Shown one piece after another: positions 25,493 through 33,245 of a stretch of 64,000 nucleotides of DNA. The translations under genes were made by a program, and so were the position numbers. Positions within the stretch are counted from its first letter, which is position 1. Each line of letters starts with the position of its first letter. Under the pieces are notes generated by a model. That model did not search any database. It was not told where the DNA came from and saw only the letters and a list, made by a program, of their open reading frames with translations. The DNA comes from Phycisphaerales bacterium (GTDB lineage Bacteria; Planctomycetota; Phycisphaerae; UBA1845): contig JACKHH010000017.1 in assembly GCA_020639095.1 (NCBI GenBank), positions 6,960 through 70,959 of the forward strand. The letters run 5' to 3'.

Positions 25493-26911
25493 GTGACTGA
25501 CCACGGCACGATCGACGAATCACCGGCTGGTATGGACAGTGCTGTTGGCGCTGCGCCCGATGCCGATAGCGCGCGCTTCGAATGGCTCGACGGTGAAGGC
25601 AATCCGTGGGTCGTCGAGGGAACGCATAACCGGCTCACCTTGTCGCGCGACGACGAGGTGCGCATCTTCGATCGCGACAGTTGGCGGGATGAGATTGAGT
25701 TTTCTCCGCTCGGCAAGCAGGTGGTGTTGCGTTTTGACCTGGGCGATCGTGAAGTCGGTTTCCTCATTCCCATGACCGACGCGCGTACGCTATTCGTCGC
25801 GATGGGCCAGACGCAGGCCGCGTCCGCACCGCCCACGGAACCGGAGTACGAATCGGACGAAGAATCGGACGAAGCACCGGCAGCAACGGAAACACCGCTC
25901 TGGCCGAAGATGACCACGTCGTCGGTGCTGGCGCTGTGCAGTTCGCTGCTCGCGTTTCTTCCCGGTATCGGCGTGCTCTTCGGCATCAGCGGGATCGTGC
26001 TCGCGGTTGTCGCCCGGCGCGCCGTTCGTAACAACGCTGCCGGTGCGCACGTTCGTACGATGTGTCGCATCAGCCTGATCGTCGCGCAGGTGGGGATTGC
26101 CATTTCGCTGCTTGCGGTGCTGGCGATGGTGCGCACCTCCCATGGCCGGATCAACCACTTGCCGCTCGGCGACGAAGATCTCAAGTGGGGGTGGGGCGCG
26201 GGTATCGCCGCGATGGTGATGGTGTTGCTCGCGCTTTCGGTGCATGAAGCCGCTCACGCGATCACCGCATGGTGGTGCGGCGACGGGCTCGCGAAGGCGC
26301 AGGGCCGCGTCACGCTGAACCCCCTCGCGCATATCGATCCCTTTGGCACGATCTTTCTGCCGCTGCTCCTGATGTACTGGGGCGCGCCGGTGTTCGGTTA
26401 CGCCCGCCCGGTGATGACGCAGCTCTCCGGGGTGAAGCGCTACCACCGCGCGCAGATTCTCGTTGCAGGCGCGGGGCCGCTTTCGAACTTGATGCAGGCT
26501 GCGGTCTATGCAGCCCTGCTGACGGCGATCGGTTCGGTGCTTTCGTTGATGTCGGGTGTGCAGGTGATGCACCTTGCGGATATGGAACCCTACGTGGAGG
26601 TCACGGGGGTCGCGGGCGCTCCGGTATTTGCCGGGATCATCCTGATGCTCAAGCTGGGCATCGCGATCAACGTCATGCTCGCGACGTTCAACCTCATCCC
26701 CATTCCGCCGCTCGACGGGTCGTGGATCGTGCAGTTCCTGTTTCCGGGCACGATCGGGCTGTTCTACGCGAGGATTCGCCCGTATGGGATGTTCATCTTC
26801 CTTGCATTCATCTACCTCGGGGGCAACCTGTTCGTGTATTGCATGTTTCCGGGGGTGATCGTCATACTTGGTTTCAACATTCTGATGACGTTCGTGACCG
26901 GGTTTGTGTGA
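25493..26911 (+). CDS. Site-2-type (M50) membrane metalloprotease
   Basis: This 472-residue polytopic membrane protein carries the zinc-protease motif HEAAH (residues 251-255) in a transmembrane helix, and the third ligand in a PPLDG motif (Asp408). Both identify an M50-family intramembrane protease. It has an acidic soluble N-terminal region (residues 1-140), two helices (about 145-215) like the DUF4190 type, then the catalytic core of five or six helices. Enzymes of this family cleave membrane-tethered regulators or remnant signal peptides, but no substrate is indicated by the neighbours. The start is a GTG preceded by CTGGGAGG at about 12 bases. The next gene begins 29 bases after its stop and may be cotranscribed. 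Confidence 0.88.
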   Translation: MTDHGTIDESPAGMDSAVGAAPDADSARFEWLDGEGNPWVVEGTHNRLTLSRDDEVRIFDRDSWRDEIEFSPLGKQVVLRFDLGDREVGFLIPMTDARTLFVAMGQTQAASAPPTEPEYESDEESDEAPAATETPLWPKMTTSSVLALCSSLLAFLPGIGVLFGISGIVLAVVARRAVRNNAAGAHVRTMCRISLIVAQVGIAISLLAVLAMVRTSHGRINHLPLGDEDLKWGWGAGIAAMVMVLLALSVHEAAHAITAWWCGDGLAKAQGRVTLNPLAHIDPFGTIFLPLLLMYWGAPVFGYARPVMTQLSGVKRYHRAQILVAGAGPLSNLMQAAVYAALLTAIGSVLSLMSGVQVMHLADMEPYVEVTGVAGAPVFAGIILMLKLGIAINVMLATFNLIPIPPLDGSWIVQFLFPGTIGLFYARIRPYGMFIFLAFIYLGGNLFVYCMFPGVIVILGFNILMTFVTGFV

Positions 26912-26939
26912 TGTTGTTGTTGTCGTCGCGAGAGCATCC

Positions 26940-28247
26940 ATGTTTGCGAAGACGTTGGACATTCTGACGCGTGGTGCGTGCGTGTTTGTGGTGTGCCTGT
27001 TGCTTGCAGGCTGCCAGAGCGTGTCGCCTCAGCCCGGCTGCGAGGGCAATTGCAATGCCGAGGAAGAGCCGAACAACGACTTCCAGCGTTCGCGCGTCGT
27101 GTCGCTGACGGTTGACGGAGCGGCCACGTTGTCGGGCTCGATCGACGTGGTGGACGATGTGGACGTGTTCGATCTCGGCGGAGTGGCCGGTGGCGACAGG
27201 GTCACGATCAAGGCGCGGCGGATCGATGCAGCCCTGCGGCCGGCCATCGCGTTGTACGACGAGGAAGGTGAGCTGATCAACGAGGATACGCTCACCAGCA
27301 TCACGACGCCGTCGGCAGACCCTGAAATGGTCCATACCGTGCGCGAGGCGCACGACAAGATCTACGTCGCGATCAGCCACAACACCGTCCGGTCATCGCT
27401 CGGAGCATACGAGATCGACGTGGATATCGTTCGCGGCGGGCCGGTGCCGCCGCCCACGAACCAGACGATCCTGCTCAGTTTCGCCGGCGGGCACGTCGAG
27501 GACCCGGTGTTCGGCACATATGACGTGAGTGCGTTCGATGCCGGTGACATCGCCGCGCGTTACCAGGACGACACCGACCTGATTAAGAACGTCATCAAGC
27601 AGGTCTTCGCTCAGAACTACGAGCGCTTCAGCGTCGAGATCTGGGATACCGACGATCCGCAGGCAGCGACGCAGCTTGCGGGCCGGGTGTACTCGCGGAT
27701 CGTCTTCGGCGGGTTCAACACCTACGCGTTCGGGGCGGCGGAGGATGTTGACCTGTACAACGCGAACACGGCTGACACTGCGATCATCTTCACCGAGTCG
27801 TTCCAGCCCGGGTTGTTCAACGGTGCGCCGTCATCTGAGCAACTCGGCGTGGCGATCGGGAATGTCGCCGCCCACGAGATGGGCCACCTGCTCGGTTTGC
27901 ACCATGTGAATGACGCGACGGCACTCATGGATGAAGCCTCGCCCGCCTACACGTTGCTCGACGACCAGGAGTTCAAGCAGGCGCCGCTATCGCACTCGAT
28001 TTTCCCGCTTGGTTTGCAGGATTCGGCTGATTTGCTCGCGGTGATCGTGGGATTGAACGCGGATGCAGCCAAGCTGACGCGTGATGCGTCGCCGCCATCG
28101 GCGGAAGCGTGGACGCGCATGGCCAAGAATTCACAGGCGCAGGCGTTCAGCGACACCGACCCGGTGATGAGCAAGTGCGGTACCTGCCTGTGGCGCGAAG
28201 CGCTCGCCGGCAGAGGCCCGCTAAAGGATCTCGTCAGTCGCGATTAG
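26940..28247 (+). CDS. Lipoprotein with PPC domain and metzincin-type protease domain
   Basis: This is a 435-residue predicted lipoprotein (lipobox CLLLAGC). After the signal comes a pre-peptidase C-terminal (PPC) domain of about 100 residues (EEEPNNDF, then GSIDVVDDVDVFDL and IALYDEEGELI). A protease domain follows with the metzincin zinc motif HEMGHLLGLHH (first His at residue 312) and a following Met-turn (ALMDEAS). It is likely an extracytoplasmic zinc endopeptidase. The PPC domain lies N-terminal rather than at the usual C-terminus. The ATG at 26940 gives the best signal peptide; upstream in-frame codons add no recognisable feature. It follows the site-2 protease gene by 28 bases. The substrate is unknown. 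Confidence 0.85.
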   Translation: MFAKTLDILTRGACVFVVCLLLAGCQSVSPQPGCEGNCNAEEEPNNDFQRSRVVSLTVDGAATLSGSIDVVDDVDVFDLGGVAGGDRVTIKARRIDAALRPAIALYDEEGELINEDTLTSITTPSADPEMVHTVREAHDKIYVAISHNTVRSSLGAYEIDVDIVRGGPVPPPTNQTILLSFAGGHVEDPVFGTYDVSAFDAGDIAARYQDDTDLIKNVIKQVFAQNYERFSVEIWDTDDPQAATQLAGRVYSRIVFGGFNTYAFGAAEDVDLYNANTADTAIIFTESFQPGLFNGAPSSEQLGVAIGNVAAHEMGHLLGLHHVNDATALMDEASPAYTLLDDQEFKQAPLSHSIFPLGLQDSADLLAVIVGLNADAAKLTRDASPPSAEAWTRMAKNSQAQAFSDTDPVMSKCGTCLWREALAGRGPLKDLVSRD

Positions 28248-28307
28248 TCTGTGCGGCCAAATGGCTGGCAAGGATTGATGAAGTCAGGCTCTGGTTGTTT
28301 GCAAACG

Positions 28308-28340
28308 CCCACGGCCTTGCTTCGCAAGACCGTGCCACCC
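28308..28340 (-). repeat. GGGTGGCA palindromic repeat, single copy
   Basis: On the minus strand GGGTGGCACGGTCTTGCGA is followed by AGCAAGGCCGTGGG. It lies in the gap before moeA and is nearly identical to the copy at 15322-15353. Confidence 0.75.
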
Positions 28341-28447
28341 AGACACGGCACTCGGCATCATCAAAAAGCCTATAAAACACGATACAATCGTTGACCCCGC
28401 CACCGGCGCACGCGACAATCTCCTGCGTGCCCGCTGCCCCGCCTTCC

Positions 28448-29653
28448 ATGGTTACCCTCGCCGATGCTGAAGCCATCGTTCGCGCGAACCTGAACACGCT
28501 GCCGGTCGTTTCCGTGCCACTGAAAGATGCACGCGGAATGACGTTGGCGCGTACTATCCACTGCGACATCGACGTGCCGCCGTTCGCTCGCTCGATGATG
28601 GATGGGTACGCCGTGCGGTCAGCCGATGTGCAGGCCGCACCCGTTGAACTGCGTGTGATCGGACAAGTGGCAGCCGGTGCGACGTCGGATCGGGTGCTGG
28701 GGCCGGGAGAGGCCATGCAGATCAACACCGGCGCACCGATCCCGGGCGGGGCGGACGCCGTAGTGAAAGTCGAGGACACCACGGTCAGTTCCGACGGTGC
28801 TGCCGTGACTGTGAATTATTCGGTGCCGGTCGGCAAAGCCATCTGCCCGCGTGCGGATTACGTCGCGCAAGGCGATGTTGCGCTTGATCGCGGGGATACG
28901 CTCGGTCCGGAGCAGATCGCGATTGCCGCCACTGTGGGAGCAGCCACCGTTGAGGTCTTCCGCAGGCCGCGAATCGCTGTGCTGGTCACCGGTGACGAGC
29001 TGGTCGCGGTCGATGTGACGCCGGTAGGCGGGCAGATTCGCGACAGTAATGGCCCGATGCTGCGGAGTTTACTCACAGATGCCGGCGCGGAGGTGATCGA
29101 TCTGGGCCGGGTGGGCGACGATCGCGACGCACTGGTTAAGCGCGTTCGCGAAGGTCTCGGGTATGATGGGCTGTGCATCACCGGCGGGATTTCGATGGGC
29201 GCGTTCGATTTTGTGCCCGACGTGCTCGCGGAGTGCGGCGTACGCGTGCACTTCCGCAAGATGTCGACGAAGCCAGGCCGGCCTACACTCTTTGGAACGT
29301 CCGAATCCGGCGGATGGGTGTTCGCGTTGCCGGGCAATCCGATCAGTGCGCACGTCGGTTTCGCCTTGTTGGTTCGGCCTGCATTGGCGATGATGCAGGG
29401 ACGCGAGAATTGGCCGACTCCGCGGCGTGCGGTGCTGCGCGGCCAGTGCGGTGCCAATGGCCAGCGGCAGAGCTTTCAGCCCGCGCGCTTGAGCGTTGCG
29501 GACGACGGCCGTTGCGTTGTGGAACCGCTCGCTTGGCGCGGGTCGGGCGATCCGTTCGGTTTTCGTTTCGCGGACGTGCTGCTGATGCGGCCCGCGAATG
29601 CACCAGCCGTTGAGGATGGCGCGCTGGTCGAGGTAATCCCGCTACGCGCGTAG
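28448..29653 (+). CDS. moeA: Molybdopterin molybdenumtransferase
   Basis: MoeA inserts molybdate into adenylylated molybdopterin in molybdenum-cofactor synthesis. The 401-residue protein has PPFARSMMDGYAVR near the N-terminus, GDEL and GQIRDSNGPML in the catalytic domain, GGISMGAFDFVPDVL, and LPGNPISAHVGF, all MoeA signatures. The C-terminal domain IV (LRGQCGANGQRQSFQPARL) is complete. The start is uncertain: MVTLADAEAIV at 28448 aligns with typical N-termini, but it has no clear ribosome-binding site and the frame is open from 28391. No other molybdenum-cofactor genes are in the window. Confidence 0.93.
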   Translation: MVTLADAEAIVRANLNTLPVVSVPLKDARGMTLARTIHCDIDVPPFARSMMDGYAVRSADVQAAPVELRVIGQVAAGATSDRVLGPGEAMQINTGAPIPGGADAVVKVEDTTVSSDGAAVTVNYSVPVGKAICPRADYVAQGDVALDRGDTLGPEQIAIAATVGAATVEVFRRPRIAVLVTGDELVAVDVTPVGGQIRDSNGPMLRSLLTDAGAEVIDLGRVGDDRDALVKRVREGLGYDGLCITGGISMGAFDFVPDVLAECGVRVHFRKMSTKPGRPTLFGTSESGGWVFALPGNPISAHVGFALLVRPALAMMQGRENWPTPRRAVLRGQCGANGQRQSFQPARLSVADDGRCVVEPLAWRGSGDPFGFRFADVLLMRPANAPAVEDGALVEVIPLRA

Positions 29654-29656
29654 CGG

Positions 29657-29748
29657 AATCAGAACCCCAGGCGCCAAGCCTGGGGCTTTCATGCGACGTA
29701 GCGTCGTCGCGCTTTCGCCCCCCGCTTGGCGCGGGGGGTTCCGATTGG
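29657..29748. repeat. Inverted pair of AACCC-palindrome repeats
   Basis: Copy one (29657-29685, plus) is AATCAGAACCCCAGGCGCC with its palindromic half CAAGCCTGGGG. Copy two (29716-29748, minus) is AATCGGAACCCCCCGCGCC with CAAGCGGGGGG. The two face each other between moeA and lnt. A single copy is at 1615-1643. Confidence 0.75.
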
Positions 29749-29823
29749 TTTTCGAGCACCGGCAAGGAATTGGCTGGTGTTGGTTGTACCGTCCCGAGTA
29801 ACCACGGAGGGTCGTCAACAGGG

Positions 29824-31656
29824 ATGGGTGCTCACGCATCACATCACAACCATAGGAAGGCCGGCCCGGATGGCCGACGGGGTGCGTTCCCGGTGCGCGC
29901 CCTGCGTTGGGTATTTCGCAAGGCGGTCGGATTTGTGCGCGGGTGGTGGTTCTCGGTGTTGTGCGTTGTACTCACCTGGGGATTGCTCGTGCTCAGTTTC
30001 GCGCCGTTCAACGCGTGGCCCGTGGCGTACATTGCGCTGGTGCCGTGGCTCGTCGTCGTCGGCAGGGCGGAGTCGGCGCGACGCGTGTACGTGCTCAGCT
30101 ACCTGATGGGGGCTGCGTTTTTCTGCACGAGCATCTATTGGCTGTTTCTGGTGACCGGCCTCGGCGCGGGCGTGCTGTTCTCCGTGTTCGCGGTGCACTT
30201 TCCGATCATCGCATGTCCCGTGCGGCACCTGGTGCGGCGGCGACATTGGCCGCTCGCGTTCACCTTTCCATTCATCTGGGTGGGCAGCGAAGCCGTGCGT
30301 TCCATGTTCCTCTTGGAATTTCCCTGGAACCTGCTCGGCCACAGCCAGCACGGGTTGCTCACGATGATCCAGGTGAGTGATCTGGTCGGAGCGTACGGCG
30401 TGAGTTTCGTCGTGGCGACGGTGAACGGCGCGATCGCCGACCTGGTCATCAGCCGGTGGTTCAAACCGATTGCTCCCGACACGCCGGCGGCGAAGCGCGC
30501 GTGGCGACCCAGCATGGTTTTCGCGTCCGTCGTGGTGCTTGCGACGATTGTTTACGGCGTCGTGCAATTGCGCCGCGGCAGTACAACGATGCACGACGGG
30601 CCGAAAGTCGCCGTGCTTCAGGGCAACTATCCGAACTACGTGGACATGTCCGCGCATCCCGGGAGTGCGTCGCCGCGGCAGCGTGCTCGGCGGTATTTTG
30701 ACCTGCTCGACGAGGCGGAGGCGGAAGGGCCCGATCTGTTCCTGCTGCCGGAAACGCCCTGGTACATGTACCTCAATCACGAGTATCTCGGCTCGGTGGA
30801 ACCGGATGAGTCGGCGCTCGCGGAGTGGTCGCACGCCTGCTACGACGCGTTTCGCGAGCGGGCGACAACGTACGGCGCGTATGTCGTGACCGGCAGCGCT
30901 TCGGTTGAACCGACCCCGCTCGATCTCCGTACAAACGAGCGCCGCTACAACTCCGCGTTCGTCTTTCCCCCGGATGGCGCGCAGGCGCAGCGCTACGACA
31001 AGATTCACATGGTGATGATTGGCGAGTACGTACCGTTTCGCTACGGCCCGTTGCGTTTCATCTACCTTTGGATCAATCGCATTGGGCCGTTCTATTCCGA
31101 GGAGTACGAGTACTCGCTGAGCCCGGGTTCGGAGTTTCGCACGTTCGAAATGACGACGCCGGATGGCAAGAAGTATGGCTTTGCGACGCCGATCTGTTAC
31201 GAAAACGTGATGCCCTACGTCTCACGCACGTTCGTCATCGACAAGGATGGCAAGAAGCGCTGCGACTTCCTGCTCAACATGAGCAACGACGGGTGGTTCC
31301 TGCACACGTCCGAGTTGCCGCAGCACCTTGCCGCCACCGTGTTCCGCGCGGTGGAAAACCGCGTGGGCATCGCACGGGCAGTGAACACCGGGATCAGTTG
31401 CTTTGTCGATCCCGACGGGCGCGTGCACGATCTCGTAGAGGTCAACGGGCGCACAGTCGGTCCGAACATCGACGGGTTCCGCGTGTCGCGCGTGAAGGTG
31501 GATGATAGACGCAGCCTGTACTCGCGGTGGGGCGATTGGTTCGCGCTGGCCTGTGCGGTGCTGTGGGGGTTGTTCTACCTGGATTACGTCGTCGCGCGTT
31601 CACTGGCGCAGCGTCGCAGAAGGGAGAGTGCCGCGTGCAGCGCGCGACACACATAA
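29824..31656 (+). CDS. lnt: Apolipoprotein N-acyltransferase
   Basis: Lnt adds the third acyl chain to the N-terminal Cys of lipoproteins in the inner membrane. The 610-residue protein has six or so N-terminal transmembrane helices (LSFAPFNAWPVAYIALVPWL and following) and a nitrilase-fold domain. The catalytic triad is visible: Glu310 in LLPETPWYM, Lys393 in YDKIHMVMIGEYVP and Cys458 in ATPICYENVMPY. A final helix (ALACAVLWGLFYLDYVVA) precedes a basic tail. The protein is somewhat longer than the 510-540 residues typical of Lnt because of a loop around residues 255-300 and an extended N-terminus. The first ATG is used; GGAGGG lies about 12 bases upstream. Lnt fits a region with several predicted lipoproteins. 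Confidence 0.93.
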   Translation: MGAHASHHNHRKAGPDGRRGAFPVRALRWVFRKAVGFVRGWWFSVLCVVLTWGLLVLSFAPFNAWPVAYIALVPWLVVVGRAESARRVYVLSYLMGAAFFCTSIYWLFLVTGLGAGVLFSVFAVHFPIIACPVRHLVRRRHWPLAFTFPFIWVGSEAVRSMFLLEFPWNLLGHSQHGLLTMIQVSDLVGAYGVSFVVATVNGAIADLVISRWFKPIAPDTPAAKRAWRPSMVFASVVVLATIVYGVVQLRRGSTTMHDGPKVAVLQGNYPNYVDMSAHPGSASPRQRARRYFDLLDEAEAEGPDLFLLPETPWYMYLNHEYLGSVEPDESALAEWSHACYDAFRERATTYGAYVVTGSASVEPTPLDLRTNERRYNSAFVFPPDGAQAQRYDKIHMVMIGEYVPFRYGPLRFIYLWINRIGPFYSEEYEYSLSPGSEFRTFEMTTPDGKKYGFATPICYENVMPYVSRTFVIDKDGKKRCDFLLNMSNDGWFLHTSELPQHLAATVFRAVENRVGIARAVNTGISCFVDPDGRVHDLVEVNGRTVGPNIDGFRVSRVKVDDRRSLYSRWGDWFALACAVLWGLFYLDYVVARSLAQRRRRESAACSARHT

Positions 31657-32696
31657 GACAGCTGAGCGTTTGCACTGTTGCACTTGGGCTCGGCGGACTG
31701 GTTGGGTGCGTTGAACCGGGAACGGGGATGCAGATTGCACCCGCGAAGGCCGGCGCACCGATTGAGCAGCGCGCAGTGGATTGCCTGACGCGCGGGATTC
31801 GCTACGAGTACCTGCCGGAAGTGCGGTCGCATGCGATCGAAGCGTTACAGGTGCATGGCGGCAAGCAGGCGCTGCCCTGGTTGCGGAACGCGCTCAACGA
31901 CGAATCACCGGGCGTGCGTTTCGCCGCAGAAATGGCACTTGGAACGCGACGTGACGACGTTTCCAAGCCCGCGATGCAGAAACTGCTGCAAACCGGAACT
32001 TCGAGTGATCGCATCGGCGCCATCTTCGCATTGCACCGGCTGGGGGATACGACGCACACCGGCGAACTCGCGCGTTACCTGCTTGAGGATCACGACGTCA
32101 CCGCGCGGGGCAACGCTGCGCTGGTGCTCGGCAGGCTTGGCGGGGAGGGTTCGCTGCGCATGCTCGCGCTGGCGCTGGGTGATTCCAATCCGGCGATTCG
32201 CGTGAACGTGCTCGAAGCCATGGCGCTACAAGGTAGCGACTACGCGATCGACGTGCTGCGGAACAACGCGTACGGCGGTATCGGTGCGGAGGAGGTTTTT
32301 GCGATCAACACGCTGGGCATGCTGCGCGATCGCAAGTTCGCGGAACTCTTCCGCCAGCGGCTCGAGTCCGCGTTGCACCCGGAGTCGAAGCTGGCGGCTG
32401 CCCGTTCGCTCGGTCTGCTGGGTGATCGCCGCGGTTACGATTTCGCGGTCGAGTCGCTGAGTTATCGCACCACCGAGAGCATCGAGCAGGACTCAGCCGC
32501 CAATCGCACGCGACGGGTACACGAAATGGCTGCACAGGCGCTAGGTGCGATCGGTGATCGCAACGCGCTGCCGCAGCTTGAAGGCATGATGAACCACGCC
32601 GACGACCCGCGCACGCAAATCGCCGCAGCCAAGGCGATTCTGGACATCCTGCGGCGCAGTCCGGGGTCGCCGCGTCCCCGCGGAGGTCAGCGATGA
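31635..32696 (+). CDS. HEAT-repeat lipoprotein
   Basis: This is a 353-residue protein with a lipoprotein signal (lipobox LGGLVGC) followed by a run of HEAT-like helical repeats over the rest of its length. Examples are EVRSHAIEALQVHGGKQALPWL, GVRFAAEMALGTRRDD, GNAALVLGRLGGEGSLRML and KLAAARSLGLLGDRRGYDF. Such repeats form protein-binding solenoids, so it is probably an envelope scaffold. The start is a GTG at 31635 with AGGGAGAG 7 bases upstream, lying inside the last codons of lnt. Its stop overlaps the mreD start by 4 bases. Position between lnt and mreD, with coupling on both sides, suggests a role in cell elongation or envelope assembly, but no homolog is recognised by name. Confidence 0.85.
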   Translation: MQRATHIRQLSVCTVALGLGGLVGCVEPGTGMQIAPAKAGAPIEQRAVDCLTRGIRYEYLPEVRSHAIEALQVHGGKQALPWLRNALNDESPGVRFAAEMALGTRRDDVSKPAMQKLLQTGTSSDRIGAIFALHRLGDTTHTGELARYLLEDHDVTARGNAALVLGRLGGEGSLRMLALALGDSNPAIRVNVLEAMALQGSDYAIDVLRNNAYGGIGAEEVFAINTLGMLRDRKFAELFRQRLESALHPESKLAAARSLGLLGDRRGYDFAVESLSYRTTESIEQDSAANRTRRVHEMAAQALGAIGDRNALPQLEGMMNHADDPRTQIAAAKAILDILRRSPGSPRPRGGQR

Positions 32697-33214
32697 AGTG
32701 GCCCACGTTTGTTGTTTTCGCAATCATCTGCGTCGTGCTGCAAACGACGGTGGCGCCGCACCTTGCGGTGGGGCGGGTCCGGCCTGACTGGTTGCTCGTG
32801 CTGGCTGCGTTCTTCGCGATGCACGTGCGCGGGCTCGATGTGATTCTCGCGGGCTGCATTCTGGGTTTGATCGCGGATCTTGAGACGATCGAAGGTTTCG
32901 GCCTGCTCGCCATCGCATACGCCGCCGCGACGGGTCTGGTGTATGCCGTGCGGGCGCATGTGTTCCGTTCGCATCCGCTGGCGCACCTGGCGGTAACATT
33001 TGTGGCAGGTCTGGTCGTGCAGTTCATCATGTTGTTGCACACGATGATTTTCACCGGGGTGGGCGGCGGCACGTACGGCGCGCAGATTTTCGGCGGGATC
33101 ATGATCGCATTGTACACCGCGCTGTGGGCACCGCCGATCCACGCAGCGCTGTTGTGGTTGTCCCCGCACGTGGGCATCGACGTGCCGCGCTATACCCAGG
33201 TGCGGTTTGGTTAG
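32693..33214 (+). CDS. mreD: Rod-shape-determining protein MreD (probable)
   Basis: This 173-residue protein has five predicted transmembrane helices and the size and topology of MreD, the inner-membrane component that links MreC and the elongation machinery. It is rich in small and hydrophobic residues, with RVRPDWLLVLAAFFAMHVRG and GCILGLIADLETIEGFGLLA matching the family's conserved P-D and G-D-features. Identity with MreD is mainly supported by context: it is followed by PBP2 and RodA, as in classic mre-mrd clusters. mreB and mreC are absent from this window. It overlaps the HEAT-lipoprotein gene by 4 bases and precedes the PBP2 gene by 31 bases. Confidence 0.85.
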   Translation: MKWPTFVVFAIICVVLQTTVAPHLAVGRVRPDWLLVLAAFFAMHVRGLDVILAGCILGLIADLETIEGFGLLAIAYAAATGLVYAVRAHVFRSHPLAHLAVTFVAGLVVQFIMLLHTMIFTGVGGGTYGAQIFGGIMIALYTALWAPPIHAALLWLSPHVGIDVPRYTQVRFG

Positions 33215-33245
33215 GTGTGGGCGGGGAAGTTAGGCCTGAGTCGTC

